A stretch of 64,000 nt of DNA, taken from contig NZ_PIPZ01000001.1 in NCBI RefSeq assembly GCF_003987045.1, positions 186,001 through 250,000 on the forward strand, in the 5' to 3' direction. The notes under the pieces were generated by a model that worked only from the letters and a program-made list of their open reading frames with translations, ran no database searches and was not told where the DNA came from. Shown here in pieces: positions 1 to 9,260 of the stretch (positions within the stretch are counted from its first letter, which is position 1; each line of letters begins with the position of its first letter). Source of the stretch: Pseudidiomarina marina (GTDB lineage: Bacteria; Pseudomonadota; Gammaproteobacteria; Enterobacterales; Alteromonadaceae). A program made the translations under genes and the position numbers.

Positions 1-262
1 TGGTGTTGCGCGCTGGGGAGGCGAAGAATTTGCAATTATTTTCCCGCAAACGATGCTCGCTGACGCCGTATTGGTGCTTGAACGTATTCGCGTTGCGATA
101 GAAAATTTGCGTGTTGAGAATTTTGAAGAGGCTAGAATTACGGTGAGCATCGGGGTTACCGAACTGACCAAAGAAGAGAGCTCTGCCGAACTACTTAAAA
201 ATGCTGACAGAGCTCTATATACGGCAAAAGAGCAGGGTCGTAACCGTATCGTTACCGTTTAG
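1..262 (+). CDS. Diguanylate cyclase, C-terminal part of GGDEF domain (5' truncated)
   Basis: The frame is open from base 2 to the stop at 260-262. Its first residues read GVARWGGEEF, the signature loop of an active diguanylate cyclase, which makes c-di-GMP from two GTP. The end (residues AKEQGRNRI) is the usual GGDEF-domain C-terminus. Only about 86 residues are in the window, so the sensor portion and any RxxD inhibitory site are missing. The 3' end overlaps the oppositely oriented SDR gene by 11 bases. An internal ATG at 53 lies after the catalytic loop and is not a real start. Family assignment is secure; input signal unknown. Confidence 0.9.
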   Translation, partial: GVARWGGEEFAIIFPQTMLADAVLVLERIRVAIENLRVENFEEARITVSIGVTELTKEESSAELLKNADRALYTAKEQGRNRIVTV

Positions 263-1037
263 CAATCATTCGTCGAACTAAGCCAGGGAAAAAGCGTTGT
301 AGAAACGGTGCGAGTTTGGAAAGTCCTGAACCGACAACCACTTCTGCTTTTTGCTTCGCTATCGCTTCAAGCGACTTGCGTGCGCATTCTTCGGCTGAAA
401 TACCACCGGCATTATCTGGGTCTTCATGACCTAACGCGGTGCCATCGCCGGTTAACGAATTGTGAGCAACCTGAGTATTAATAAAGCCAGGCAAGATTGA
501 GGTGACAGTTAAGCCATACTGCGCCATTTCTGCCCGCAACGAATCCATAAAACCGATAACACCAAACTTGGCCCCGTTATACCCGCTGCGAAGCTTTGTG
601 CCAACTTTGCCCGCCACACTTGAGACTGTTACGATTTGGCCGGCGCGGCGTTCGACCATGCGCGGTAAGACCAGCTTAGTTAGCGCAATAACACCAAAGT
701 AATCGATTTCCATTAGTTGTCGATACACGGACATATCAGTCTCTAAAATCAACGATCGCTGAGATACGCCAGCGTTGTTAATCAAGATATCAATGATCTG
801 ATCACCGAGTGCATCCTTTGCCATTAATGCAGCCTGTTCGGGCTGACTCAAATCGAGAGCCAGAACTTGATGGCGTTCCGGGTGCGCCAATGATTGACGA
901 ACTTGCTCAAGTGCATCGTGGCGACGCGAAGTAAGAATTAAATGCGCACCCGCTTCAGCGAGTTGTTGCGCCATGGCTAAACCGATGCCAGAAGAGGCAC
1001 CGGTTAGCCAGACAGTTTTACCTTGGAAGTAACGCAT
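252..1037 (-). CDS. SDR family NAD(P)-dependent oxidoreductase
   Basis: A 261-residue classical short-chain dehydrogenase/reductase. The cofactor-binding TGASSGIG is at residues 12-19, NNAG at 87-90, and the catalytic Ser140, Tyr153 and Lys157 (YNGAK) are all present, so the enzyme should be active. The C-terminal stretch (about 230-261, KLAPFLQRFFPGLVRRMI) is hydrophobic/basic, as in membrane-associated SDRs acting on lipids. It starts 3 bases after the AbgT transporter on the same strand, so the two are probably one operon. Substrate is not predictable from sequence. A GCAGG inside the end of the transporter gene may serve as ribosome binding site. Confidence 0.9.
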   Translation of the reverse strand: MRYFQGKTVWLTGASSGIGLAMAQQLAEAGAHLILTSRRHDALEQVRQSLAHPERHQVLALDLSQPEQAALMAKDALGDQIIDILINNAGVSQRSLILETDMSVYRQLMEIDYFGVIALTKLVLPRMVERRAGQIVTVSSVAGKVGTKLRSGYNGAKFGVIGFMDSLRAEMAQYGLTVTSILPGFINTQVAHNSLTGDGTALGHEDPDNAGGISAEECARKSLEAIAKQKAEVVVGSGLSKLAPFLQRFFPGLVRRMIAKR

Positions 1038-1040
1038 TGG

Positions 1041-2588
1041 TTAGCCTGCTGGGTAAACGTAATTCGCTTGGAAACCGAGTGGAATACCAATCATCCAGTA
1101 GATGATTAAGAATGCAGACCAAACGACGAGCAATGTCAGGGTAAATGGTAGCATCATTGCAACCAGTGAGCCGATACCCGTACCTTTAACGTAGCGCTGG
1201 CAATAAAGTACCACGAGCGGGAAGTACGGCAACAATGGCGTGATGATATTACTGATTGAGTCACCGACGCGGTACGCAGCCTGCGTTAAATCAGGCGAGT
1301 AACCCAACTGCATTAACATCGGCACGAAAATTGGTGAAATTAACGCCCATTTGGCCGATGCCGAACCAATAAACAGGTTAATGAACGCGACCAAAATGAT
1401 AATACCAACCATGGTCACGCCGCCGCTTAATTGTAACGAGCTTAAGAATTGCGCACCTTTAATGGATAGTAGGGTACCGAGATTTGAATCACCAAATGCT
1501 TTAATGAATAGGGCACAGAAGAACGCCATGACCATGTAGTAAGCCATGTCTTCCATTGACTTTGACATCGCTTTAATCACATCTTGAGAGTTCTTGAAAC
1601 TACCTGAGATGAAGCCATGCACAATGCCTGGAATGATAAACAGCAAGAAGATGAGTGGTACAATCATTTGCATTAATGGTGCAGTAAATGAATCAAGATT
1701 GCCCTCAGCATCAGCTAACGGAGTATTTTCCGCAATAGCTGCAAAAAATAATCCCACTAAACCTAACACCATTACAAAGACGCTGATAAAGAAAGCTTTG
1801 CGATCGCGTGGTGTAACATCATCAAGAACTGGCATATCTTCTTGATCACCATCAATGGTAGCAGTGCGCTGAAGGCGTGGCTCAATTACACGGTCAGTGA
1901 GGTACCAGCCGACGATGACAACAACAATAGAAGATGCAGCGGTGAAAAAGTAGTTATTCAGTTGGTTTAATTGAATGGCTGGGTCAAGTATTTGAGCAGC
2001 ACTTTGCGTAAAACTAGCAAGCAACGGGTCAATTGCCGACGGTACAAAGTTAGCACTGAAGCCGCCGGAAACACCGGCAAAAGCAGCCGCGATACCTGCC
2101 AAAGGATGGCGGCCAGCAGCGTAAAAGATCACGCCACCTAATGGGATAACCAGTACATAACCCGCATCAACGGCGGTATGACTGACAATGGCTACAAGAA
2201 TGAGTACTGGAGTTAATAACATTTTCGGGGTGACGTTGAGCATCAGTTTAATGGCAACGTTAATAAAGCCACTTCGCTCAGCAACTCCGACACCCAGCAT
2301 CGCGACAAGTACCACGCCTAAAGGTGCGAAACCCATGAAGGTGCCAACCATGTTGGCTAGAAAGTTGGCCATTTGATCGCCAGCCAGCAAATTCGTTATG
2401 CCAACATTTTCACCGGTAAGCGGGTGAACAGCATCGAACTCAATGCCAGAAAGCAGAAAACTGAAAATCCAAACGATGATTAATAGCCCAAAGAACATCA
2501 CGGCTGGATCAGGAAGTTTGTTACCGACTTTCTCAACCTTATCGAGCATGCGGTTGAGGAATGTAACTGATTCGTTAGAATCACTCAT
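1041..2588 (-). CDS. AbgT family transporter (first of two)
   Basis: A 515-residue inner-membrane protein with about a dozen hydrophobic segments and the AbgT-family hallmarks: an N-terminal LPDPAVMFF-like segment, the [22 protein letters not shown] region, the [18 protein letters not shown] region and a [16 protein letters not shown] segment. AbgT proteins import p-aminobenzoyl-glutamate or export p-aminobenzoate-type compounds such as sulfonamides, driven by the proton or sodium gradient. Start ATG at 2588 is preceded by AAGGGG. The gene is divergent from rnhB and followed after 3 bases by an SDR gene. A paralogue lies at 9261-10823. Family call is firm, substrate is not. Confidence 0.92.
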   Translation of the reverse strand: MSDSNESVTFLNRMLDKVEKVGNKLPDPAVMFFGLLIIVWIFSFLLSGIEFDAVHPLTGENVGITNLLAGDQMANFLANMVGTFMGFAPLGVVLVAMLGVGVAERSGFINVAIKLMLNVTPKMLLTPVLILVAIVSHTAVDAGYVLVIPLGGVIFYAAGRHPLAGIAAAFAGVSGGFSANFVPSAIDPLLASFTQSAAQILDPAIQLNQLNNYFFTAASSIVVVIVGWYLTDRVIEPRLQRTATIDGDQEDMPVLDDVTPRDRKAFFISVFVMVLGLVGLFFAAIAENTPLADAEGNLDSFTAPLMQMIVPLIFLLFIIPGIVHGFISGSFKNSQDVIKAMSKSMEDMAYYMVMAFFCALFIKAFGDSNLGTLLSIKGAQFLSSLQLSGGVTMVGIIILVAFINLFIGSASAKWALISPIFVPMLMQLGYSPDLTQAAYRVGDSISNIITPLLPYFPLVVLYCQRYVKGTGIGSLVAMMLPFTLTLLVVWSAFLIIYWMIGIPLGFQANYVYPAG

Positions 2589-2670
2589 GAGGAAACCCCT
2601 TGTTGTATTGTTATTATGTATGAGACGAAAGTATCATACCGTAACAACCAGCAACAACAAGACGAAAAAC

Positions 2671-3249
2671 ATGATTTGTGGAACCGATGAAGCGGGACGC
2701 GGACCAATCGCGGGACCAGTGGTAGCCGCCGCTGTGATTCTCGATCCGAATAATCCAATTGAAGGCATCAACGATTCGAAGAAGTTGTCTGAGAAAAAGC
2801 GAGAAGCTTTAAGTGCCGAAATAAAGCAAAAGGCACTGTATTGGGCAATTGCACAGTGCAACGCTGATGAAATTGACGCCATTAATATTTTGCAGGCGTC
2901 GTTACTGGCGATGAAACGAGCCGTAGAAGCATTGCCAGTGAAACCTGAAAAAGTACTTGTGGATGGCAACAAATTGCCTCAGTTGAGTGTGCCAGCTGAG
3001 GCGATTGTCGGTGGTGATGCGCTTGAAGCTTGTATTGGTGCTGCCTCCATTTTGGCAAAAGTAGAACGAGATCGACAAATGCTGGCATGGCATGAGCTCT
3101 ATCCACACTATGACTTCGCCAAGCACAAAGCCTATCCAACGAAAGCTCATCTAGAAGCTCTGGCCGAGCACGGGCCGTGCCCGGTTCATCGGAAAAGCTT
3201 TGGGCCCGTGGCACGAATGCTCGCAGTTACATGCAAACCTGACGAATAA
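2671..3249 (+). CDS. rnhB: Ribonuclease HII
   Basis: Endonuclease that removes misincorporated ribonucleotides and RNA-DNA hybrids. From ATG 2671 the protein is 192 residues and begins with GTDEAGRGP at residues 4-12, giving the catalytic Asp6-Glu7 pair; the other two metal-binding carboxylates are Asp98 (VDG) and Asp116 (GGDA). NDSKKLS and [10 protein letters not shown] are also present. The frame stays open upstream to 2443, antisense to the AbgT gene, so a longer annotation would be an artefact; a start at ATG 2620 would add 17 non-family residues. In enterics rnhB sits beside lpxB/dnaE; here it stands alone, tail-to-tail with argE and overlapping it by 23 bases. Confidence 0.93.
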   Translation: MICGTDEAGRGPIAGPVVAAAVILDPNNPIEGINDSKKLSEKKREALSAEIKQKALYWAIAQCNADEIDAINILQASLLAMKRAVEALPVKPEKVLVDGNKLPQLSVPAEAIVGGDALEACIGAASILAKVERDRQMLAWHELYPHYDFAKHKAYPTKAHLEALAEHGPCPVHRKSFGPVARMLAVTCKPDE

Positions 3250-4384
3250 GAGCTCGCAACTGATTTTGCGCAGGTGCTATTTCATCAATGAGAATGAATT
3301 CATCCGGTTGATGCGCCTGCGCAATGTTTCCCGGTCCCATCACAATGGTTTGGCAGCCGAGTGCTTGAACAAAAGGGGCCTCGGTGCAGTAATTCGCTGG
3401 TTGTGCGGCATTACCCGTCAACTCGCTTGCCAAGCGCACAATTTCGGCATCTTTATCACAACGATATCCTGGTACTGGTTCATGCATGTGCTCGAGGCAT
3501 ACCGCGCCGGGGTAACGCGCTTTCACCGCTGCCAAGCGATGATCAATCAAACCATAGAGTTCGCTAATATTCATGCCGGGCAGCGGGCGCATATCGATAT
3601 GTAGCTCGCAGCATGCGCAGATGCGATTAGCGGCATCGCCGCCATGAATGGCACCGAAGTTCAGTGTTGGGTAGGGTACCGCAAATGCATCATCGTGATA
3701 GCGCTCCTGAAACTCTTTTTGAATACCGCGGAGTTCAGTTATCACGTCATGCATGATCTCGATAGCATTAATACCAGCCGCTGGATTCGAGCTATGTCCT
3801 GATTTACCTGTAATACGTACCGCTTCAGTCATATGACCTTTGTGGGTAATAACCGGAGTCATCGACGTCGGCTCACCAATGACGGCAAAATCTGGTTTCA
3901 AGTGACCAAACGCATCAAGCTCACGGGCGCCTGCCATGGTGGTCTCTTCATCGGCAGTAGCAAGAATATATAACGGTTTTTTAAGTTGTCGGAGGTCGGT
4001 ACTGCGTAACGCCTCAATCACGAACGCAAAGAAACCTTTCATATCAGCGGTGCCTAGCCCATATAAGCGGCCGTTGTCTTCTCGCAGTTTAAACGGATCC
4101 TGAGTCCAACGACCTTCGTCCCACGGCACTGTATCCGTGTGTCCGGCCAACATTAAGCCGCCAGATTCGGCGCCGTCGGGAATGTAATGAGCAAGAAGGT
4201 TATATTTACCGGCTTGATGATCGAGCTCGTGAATATCAATTTGAAAGCCGAGACATTCGAGCCAAGTCGCCAGTTTATCGATGACCGGTTTATTACTGGT
4301 ATCCCAACTTGGGTCGAGACAGGAAACTGAAGGAATCGCGACGAGTTCGCGATACATTTGGATAAAGCTAGGAAGCTGCGGCAC
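3227..4384 (-). CDS. argE: Acetylornithine deacetylase (M20 family)
   Basis: Hydrolyses N-acetylornithine to ornithine and acetate in linear arginine biosynthesis. The 385-residue protein has the M20 di-zinc architecture: [13 protein letters not shown] (His82, Asp84), GTADMKG (Asp114), ADEET (Glu146-Glu147), then a dimerisation lid and a C-terminal [21 protein letters not shown] segment with a late metal-binding His. The N-terminus ([18 protein letters not shown]) resembles E. coli ArgE closely. The start is GTG at 4384, with TTTGGAGATT upstream. No other arg gene is in the window and I see no clear ARG box upstream. It lies 49 bases downstream of the outer-membrane protein gene on the same strand. 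Confidence 0.92.
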   Translation of the reverse strand: MPQLPSFIQMYRELVAIPSVSCLDPSWDTSNKPVIDKLATWLECLGFQIDIHELDHQAGKYNLLAHYIPDGAESGGLMLAGHTDTVPWDEGRWTQDPFKLREDNGRLYGLGTADMKGFFAFVIEALRSTDLRQLKKPLYILATADEETTMAGARELDAFGHLKPDFAVIGEPTSMTPVITHKGHMTEAVRITGKSGHSSNPAAGINAIEIMHDVITELRGIQKEFQERYHDDAFAVPYPTLNFGAIHGGDAANRICACCELHIDMRPLPGMNISELYGLIDHRLAAVKARYPGAVCLEHMHEPVPGYRCDKDAEIVRLASELTGNAAQPANYCTEAPFVQALGCQTIVMGPGNIAQAHQPDEFILIDEIAPAQNQLRALIRQVCM

Positions 4385-4433
4385 AACGAATCTCCAAAAC
4401 GATCATCAATGTGCCACAGCATAGCGCATTTAA

Positions 4434-5009
4434 TTAAAAGTGATAACTACCGCGGAAGCGAACGCCATCACCATATTCACTATCTTGATAGCCCACACCA
4501 ACCGATAGATTTGAATCAATGTAGTAATTCACACCGAATTGGTACTGGTTATCACTGCCGCCATCGGTGTAATCAATCCAACCAATGCCGCCATAGAATT
4601 CAAATTGGTCAATGCGTTGACGTACGTTACCCTCAACGCCCCAGAAGTTACTATCAACGGCACCAAAATCAACATGTCCGACACGCGCGCCGACATCGGC
4701 TGTTAAGCCGCTACCCAGCCAAAAATAGCGACTGAGTTTGATACTTAATGCGTCACTGCTGCTGCCCGCATCGTTATCAAAGTTACGGAAATAGCCGCTT
4801 ACCACATAGGGTGATTTGAATTCGTAAGACCCTTCAACGAAAATGCTGTCGCCGCCATCGTGATCAGCAACGCCAACACCAACGTAGTTGTATGCAGAAT
4901 GCCCACGGTTTTGCGTTTGATTTTGTTGCGTTTGTGCATTGGCGGTGCCTGCCAACGCAAGACTGGCGGTCAATAATGCGACAGACAGAACACTGTGTTG
5001 CAATTTCAT
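4434..5009 (-). CDS. Small outer-membrane beta-barrel protein (OmpA-like/YfaZ-like)
   Basis: A 191-residue secreted protein with a clear Sec signal peptide (residues 1-26, ending ANAQ) and a mature part made of short amphipathic strands with alternating hydrophobic residues and many Gly, Asp and Tyr (for example YNYVGVGVADHDGG and VSVGVGYQDSE). It ends in GSYHF; a terminal Phe is the outer-membrane barrel insertion signal. This fits an 8-stranded barrel of the YfaZ/OmpA-like type. The start has GTGAGG 9 bases upstream. It may be co-transcribed with argE, though no functional link is evident. Function unknown. Confidence 0.8.
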   Translation of the reverse strand: MKLQHSVLSVALLTASLALAGTANAQTQQNQTQNRGHSAYNYVGVGVADHDGGDSIFVEGSYEFKSPYVVSGYFRNFDNDAGSSSDALSIKLSRYFWLGSGLTADVGARVGHVDFGAVDSNFWGVEGNVRQRIDQFEFYGGIGWIDYTDGGSDNQYQFGVNYYIDSNLSVGVGYQDSEYGDGVRFRGSYHF

Positions 5010-5170
5010 CGTGATTTACCTCACTTTTTGCTAGAATCTGCATCGTACGGTAACAACTTAAGATTGTAAGCAAAAGGCGGTTTACGCAAGATTTACCCTT
5101 GTTTAGACAGGCTAAAATCCTTAGCATATACGCCTATTTTGATATCTTCATTCCCTAGGAAAAACGTTTC

Positions 5171-6103
5171 ATGAAATCCATTCCGCATATTGATATGAGC
5201 CTGTATGGCCAAGACTTTGATGCTTTTGCACAACACGTAGGTGAAGGCTATGAAACCAATGGTTTTGTTGCACTTACCAAGCATGGTATTGACCAGCAGT
5301 TGATTGATAATGCGTTGGATATTAGCCGCGAGCTATTTGCACTTCCTGAAGCGGTGAAAAAGCAGTATCACATTCCTGGTGGCGGCGGTGCGCGCGGTTA
5401 TACGCCATTTGGCACTGAAATTGCCAAAGACGCCAAACACGTTGATTTAAAAGAGTTTTGGCATGTTGGTCGTGAAATTGATGGCGAACCACCGTTCCCA
5501 CAACTCACACCGAATGTATGGCCACAAGAATTACCTGAATTCAAAGCCAAAATCCTCAAACTTTATGATGCACTGGATGCTTTAGGTTTGCGCGTATTGG
5601 AAGCCTTAGCAGTTTACCTAAAGCAGCCACGCGATTTCTTCAACGATAAAGTGAACTTAGGCAACTCGATTTTACGCCCACTTCACTATCCACCAATTAT
5701 CGACGAGGGAACGCCGTCAGTGCGCGCTGGCGCTCACGAAGACATTAATGTATTGACGCTATTAGTCGGTTCGCGCGAACCAGGTTTAGAAGTACTCGCT
5801 AAAGATGGTTCTTGGATTCCAGTCACCATTATTGAAGGCGCCATTATCTGTAACGTAGGCGATATGTTGCAGCGCCTTACCAATGGTGTGTTGCCGTCTA
5901 CCACCCATCGCGTGGTCAACCCGCCAGCGCCTTATAGTCACAAATCTCGTTATTCGATTCCGTTTTTCTTGCACTTTAATCCAGACGTGATGATCACGCC
6001 GTTGGAGAGCTGTATTTCGGAAGAGAATCCGCAGCGTTTTGAGCCAATCAGTTCGCATGATTATTTGATGGAGCGTCTCCGCGAAATCGGCTTAGTGAAG
6101 TAA
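5171..6103 (+). CDS. 2-oxoglutarate/Fe(II)-dependent oxygenase, isopenicillin-N-synthase-like
   Basis: A 310-residue cytoplasmic oxygenase with the DIOX_N plus 2OG-FeII_Oxy layout. The iron-binding triad is intact: His189 and Asp191 in AHEDINVLTLL, and His246 in TTHRVVNP. Arg260-x-Ser262 (SRYSIPFF) is the usual 2-oxoglutarate carboxylate clamp. Bacterial members of this family are annotated as isopenicillin N synthase-like or 2-oxobutyrate/flavonol-type oxygenases, and the substrate cannot be read from sequence. Start ATG 5171 has AGGAAAA upstream. It is monocistronic by position: a repeat-bearing spacer separates it from the 5'-nucleotidase gene. Confidence 0.88.
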   Translation: MKSIPHIDMSLYGQDFDAFAQHVGEGYETNGFVALTKHGIDQQLIDNALDISRELFALPEAVKKQYHIPGGGGARGYTPFGTEIAKDAKHVDLKEFWHVGREIDGEPPFPQLTPNVWPQELPEFKAKILKLYDALDALGLRVLEALAVYLKQPRDFFNDKVNLGNSILRPLHYPPIIDEGTPSVRAGAHEDINVLTLLVGSREPGLEVLAKDGSWIPVTIIEGAIICNVGDMLQRLTNGVLPSTTHRVVNPPAPYSHKSRYSIPFFLHFNPDVMITPLESCISEENPQRFEPISSHDYLMERLREIGLVK

Positions 6104-6112
6104 CAGCAACGA

Positions 6113-6194
6113 CGATATTAGATAATGGATATTGGATATTAGAAAAAGCCAAAAACGCAGTCGCTAATATCTAATATCAAATAGCTAATAGCTG
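6113..6194. repeat. AT-rich short-unit repeats forming an inverted repeat
   Basis: The spacer contains reiterated GATATT/TATTAG-type units on the left (6113-6142) and their complement on the right (6163-6194). The best arms are 6129-6142 and 6164-6177, complementary at 13 of 14 positions around a 21-base A-rich loop. No run of T follows, so it is not a typical terminator. It resembles in style the inverted array at 9124-9257, with a different unit. Confidence 0.6.
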
Positions 6195-6214
6195 TTTTGT
6201 TTTTGACGGGGGGG

Positions 6215-7936
6215 ATGATGAGAACTTGGGTTTGTGTTTTAGTAAGTAGCCTTATGCTGGCGAGCTGTGCTCAACTCCAAGAGCCACAGCCCTTTGCACT
6301 GACCGTAGCTCATATAAACGATCATCACTCCCATTTATTGCCGATGGAGCGCACAGCGCTAACGGTTGATGGCGAAACTTATCGGGTTGAAACCGGTGGT
6401 TTTGCGCGAGTGGCGACGAAAATTGCGGACATTCGCGCAAGCCAAGACAACGTTTTAGCTTTGCATGCTGGTGATGCGATTACCGGCACGTTGTTTTATA
6501 CGCTGTTCGATGGCGCCGCAGATGCGGCCTTAATGAATCTGATTTGCTTTGATGCGCTCGCCTTGGGAAATCACGAATTTGATAATGGCGATGCAGGGCT
6601 GAAACGGTTTTTGGACTTCTTGGGCATGAGTACCTGCGGTACCGTTGTGCTCGGTGCCAACGTCGAGCCTGCAGTTGGTGTGTCGCCCCTTACGGCCAAA
6701 ACGCGATGGGATAGCTTTAAACCTTATGCCGTTTATAACGTGGGTGGCGAGCGTGTTGGTGTGATCGGTTTAGATATCGCTGTAAAAACAAAAAACTCGT
6801 CACAACCGGATAAAACGACGGTATTTGCTGATGAATATGAATCAGCGAAATATTACGTCGATGAGCTTCGTGGCTTGGGTATCGAGAAGATTGGTTTATT
6901 GACACATATCCAATATCGCAACGATCTTGAGCTTGCTGAGCGCCTGCCAGCGGTTGATTTTATAATTGGTGGTGACTCGCATACCTTACTGGGTGATTTT
7001 AGTCGCTATGGCTTACCGAGTGTCGGTCCGTATCCAATGCAAGTAGCAAATGCTGATGGTGAAGCTGTATGTATTGCGCATGCGTGGCAGTACAGTCAGG
7101 TGGTTGGCGAACTGGCTATCACGTTTGTCGGTGATCAGGTTGCAGATTGTGGCGGACAAGCTCACTTTTTGGTTGCGGAAGACGCACCTGAAGCTATTCA
7201 AAAACTTCCACAGTTTGCCGCTGTCGCGCCAAATGCCGAAGCAGAATCCATGTTAGACCAATATCGCACGAAGCTCGATGAACTCACTTTGCAAGTGATA
7301 GCGGAAGTTGACGAGCGTCTCTGCCTGAAACGCATGGGGCCATTAGCATCGATTGAGTGTGGGGTAGGTCGCCAGTCGGACGCTCATCGCGTGGTTGCCG
7401 AGGCGTTTTTGGCCAGTGCACCGCAAGCTGATTTCGCATTGCAAAATGGTGGCGGCGTGCGCCGTGAAATTAATGCTGGTGAGTTAACTGTTGCTGATGC
7501 TTATAGCCTATTGCCATTTGCGAATACCCTAGTTGAAGTTCAAATTACCGGGCGTGAAGTGAAACAAGTGCTCGAACAGGCACTGGCGTATGCAATTTCA
7601 ACAGGTGGTTCTGATGGTGCTTATCCACATGGCGCGGATATTCGCTTTGACGTTGATATGCGTGCCGCTGACGGTCAACGGATTAGTGCGCTTGAGGTGT
7701 TGACTGAAAGTGGTTGGCAACCTATTCAGGCCGATCGCATGTATACCATGATTACGAATAGTTTCTTATCGGCAGGAAATGATGGCTGGGCGCTATTAGG
7801 TGAGTTGTCAGCCCAAGGCCTTACGACAGATACGTATGTTAATTACGCACAATCATTTGTTGATTGGGCCCGCAAAACAAAAACAATAAAACGGCCGAAT
7901 TCGCATAGCACACAAAGCTATCGAGCGGCCGAGTAA
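6215..7936 (+). CDS. Lipoprotein 5'-nucleotidase / metallophosphatase (UshA/NadN-like)
   Basis: A 573-residue protein with a lipoprotein signal (LMLASC, Cys18), so probably anchored on the periplasmic or outer face. The N-terminal metallophosphoesterase domain shows HINDHHSH (Asp36, His38), LHAGDAITGT and GNHEFDNG. The C-terminal 5'-nucleotidase domain shows the substrate-binding NGGGVRREI and FLSAGNDGW segments. The family hydrolyses extracellular nucleotides, NAD or UDP-sugars to nucleosides that can be salvaged. The start is uncertain: ATG at 6215 or 6218 directly follows a G-rich stretch, while an upstream TTG at 6197 would bury the signal peptide. The next gene starts within its stop codon. 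Confidence 0.88.
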   Translation: MMRTWVCVLVSSLMLASCAQLQEPQPFALTVAHINDHHSHLLPMERTALTVDGETYRVETGGFARVATKIADIRASQDNVLALHAGDAITGTLFYTLFDGAADAALMNLICFDALALGNHEFDNGDAGLKRFLDFLGMSTCGTVVLGANVEPAVGVSPLTAKTRWDSFKPYAVYNVGGERVGVIGLDIAVKTKNSSQPDKTTVFADEYESAKYYVDELRGLGIEKIGLLTHIQYRNDLELAERLPAVDFIIGGDSHTLLGDFSRYGLPSVGPYPMQVANADGEAVCIAHAWQYSQVVGELAITFVGDQVADCGGQAHFLVAEDAPEAIQKLPQFAAVAPNAEAESMLDQYRTKLDELTLQVIAEVDERLCLKRMGPLASIECGVGRQSDAHRVVAEAFLASAPQADFALQNGGGVRREINAGELTVADAYSLLPFANTLVEVQITGREVKQVLEQALAYAISTGGSDGAYPHGADIRFDVDMRAADGQRISALEVLTESGWQPIQADRMYTMITNSFLSAGNDGWALLGELSAQGLTTDTYVNYAQSFVDWARKTKTIKRPNSHSTQSYRAAE

Positions 7937-9117
7937 TGACACTCTATAACGTTTCGGACAAAGCTCGATTTGATCTAACCGTTATCGTTCTCGCCTTGTT
8001 AACGGCCTTTGGGCCGTTATCCATTGATATGTATCTGCCTGCTTTTGGTGATATAGCCGCAAGCTTTTCCACTGAATCGAATCGCGTTGAATTATCCTTG
8101 ACCTCGTTTTTTCTTGGGCTATTTATTGGTCAGCTCCTTTACGGTACGGCGTCCGATCGGTTTGGCCGTAAGCCACCATTGTATTTTGGTCTTGTGTTAT
8201 ATGTTGTCACATCAATAGCCTGTGCCTATGCGCCGAATCTAGAAAGCCTAATCGTATTGCGCTTTTTACAAGCCATAGGTTCTTGTGCGGGGCTCGTGAT
8301 TGCGCGCGCGATGGTGCGAGATTTGTATACGCCGCAAGCGTCGGCACAAGTATTTAGTTTCTTAATTTTAGTGATGGGAATCGCGCCAATCCTCGCACCC
8401 TTAGCGGGTGCTTATGTGACCGCAGTATGGGGCTGGCAAGCCATATTTATCATCGTGGCGAGCCTTGCTGTGGCGTGTCTCGCCATAGTTCATGTTCGTT
8501 TACCAGAAACTCGCGCACCAAACACAGCTGTGAGAATTCGCTCAAGTCTGCCCATTTATTGGAGCGTGTTGCGTGATCCTAGCTTCTTACGGTACTCCTT
8601 AAGCGGCGGCATAGCGCAATCAGGTCTATTTGCCTATATCACTGCCTCGCCACTGGTTTTTATTGACCATTTTGGTTTATCGCCAACTCATTACAGTTGG
8701 CTATTTGGCGCTAACGCTGTTGGCATCATTGGCATGGCGCAGTTAAACGCGTGGATTCTTCGCCGCCGCGATTCACGTAAAATTCTCAACAAATCATTGC
8801 CGGTGTTAGCTGTCGTTTCAGTACTTCTCATTGTTGCGGGCTGGAATAATTTCGGACTAATTGGCGTGCTGGTGCCTTTATTCCTCTATGTCAGTACCTT
8901 GGGTATGGTGTTCCCGAATGCGATGGCTGGCGCGCTTGCTGAGCAGCAGGAGCGGGCAGGTTCGGCCTCAGCAGTCACTGGTAGTCTGCAGTTTTTGATT
9001 GCGGGATTAATTTCGGCTTTGGTAAATGTGTTGGGGCATCAGCATGAGTTGGCGATGGTGTTTGTGATGGGCGGTTGTGGGTTGACGGCACTCATCATCT
9101 ATCGCCTCCTGCGCTGA
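7936..9117 (+). CDS. Bcr/CflA family MFS drug-resistance transporter
   Basis: A 393-residue major facilitator with about 12 membrane segments. The family signatures are near the N-terminus: FGPLSIDMYLPAF (residues 25-37) and the motif A loop GTASDRFGRKP (70-80), followed by RFLQAIGSCAGLVIARAMVRD. Bcr/CflA proteins export drugs such as bicyclomycin, chloramphenicol and sulfonamides, and in some cases dipeptides, by proton antiport. Its ATG shares the last base of the preceding stop codon (TAATG), so it is translationally coupled to the 5'-nucleotidase. A strong terminator follows within a repeat array. Confidence 0.92.
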   Translation: MTLYNVSDKARFDLTVIVLALLTAFGPLSIDMYLPAFGDIAASFSTESNRVELSLTSFFLGLFIGQLLYGTASDRFGRKPPLYFGLVLYVVTSIACAYAPNLESLIVLRFLQAIGSCAGLVIARAMVRDLYTPQASAQVFSFLILVMGIAPILAPLAGAYVTAVWGWQAIFIIVASLAVACLAIVHVRLPETRAPNTAVRIRSSLPIYWSVLRDPSFLRYSLSGGIAQSGLFAYITASPLVFIDHFGLSPTHYSWLFGANAVGIIGMAQLNAWILRRRDSRKILNKSLPVLAVVSVLLIVAGWNNFGLIGVLVPLFLYVSTLGMVFPNAMAGALAEQQERAGSASAVTGSLQFLIAGLISALVNVLGHQHELAMVFVMGGCGLTALIIYRLLR

Positions 9118-9123
9118 CAACAA

Positions 9124-9163
9124 GGTTATTCGTTAATCGTTATTCGTTACTGGTTATTCGTGA
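9124..9163. repeat. Left arm of inverted array of TTATTCGT-type units
   Basis: Three degenerate copies of GTTATTCGT/GTTAATCGT lie just after the Bcr-like gene stop. They are the complement of the array at 9228-9257. The two arrays bracket the terminator at 9172-9207. Confidence 0.65.
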
Positions 9164-9171
9164 AAAAGAAA

Positions 9172-9207
9172 AACCTCCGTGCACATGGGGCAACGGAGGT
9201 TTTTTTG
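9172..9207. terminator. Intrinsic terminator between convergent genes
   Basis: A perfect 8-bp stem AACCTCCG (9172-9179) / CGGAGGTT (9194-9201) is followed on the plus strand by a run of T, and preceded by an A-rich stretch that gives a T-rich tail on the minus strand. It should terminate the Bcr-like gene and, from the other side, the second AbgT gene. Confidence 0.85.
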
Positions 9208-9227
9208 TTTTGGTTTTTTCGCTGTTT

Positions 9228-9257
9228 CGAATAACGAATAACGAACAACGAATAACG
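9228..9257. repeat. Right arm of inverted array of CGAATAACG units
   Basis: Three to four copies of CGAATAACG or CGAACAACG sit head to tail, complementary to the left array at 9124-9163. The array abuts the 3' end of the AbgT gene. Confidence 0.65.
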
Positions 9258-9260
9258 CCT

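Noticed and set aside
2443-2670. In-frame N-terminal extension of rnhB
   Set aside because: It is antisense to the AbgT gene, has no family similarity, and the RNase HII motif begins right after ATG 2671.
4385-4433. ARG box search upstream of argE
   Set aside because: No pair of TNTGNAT/ATNCANA half-sites with correct spacing could be found.
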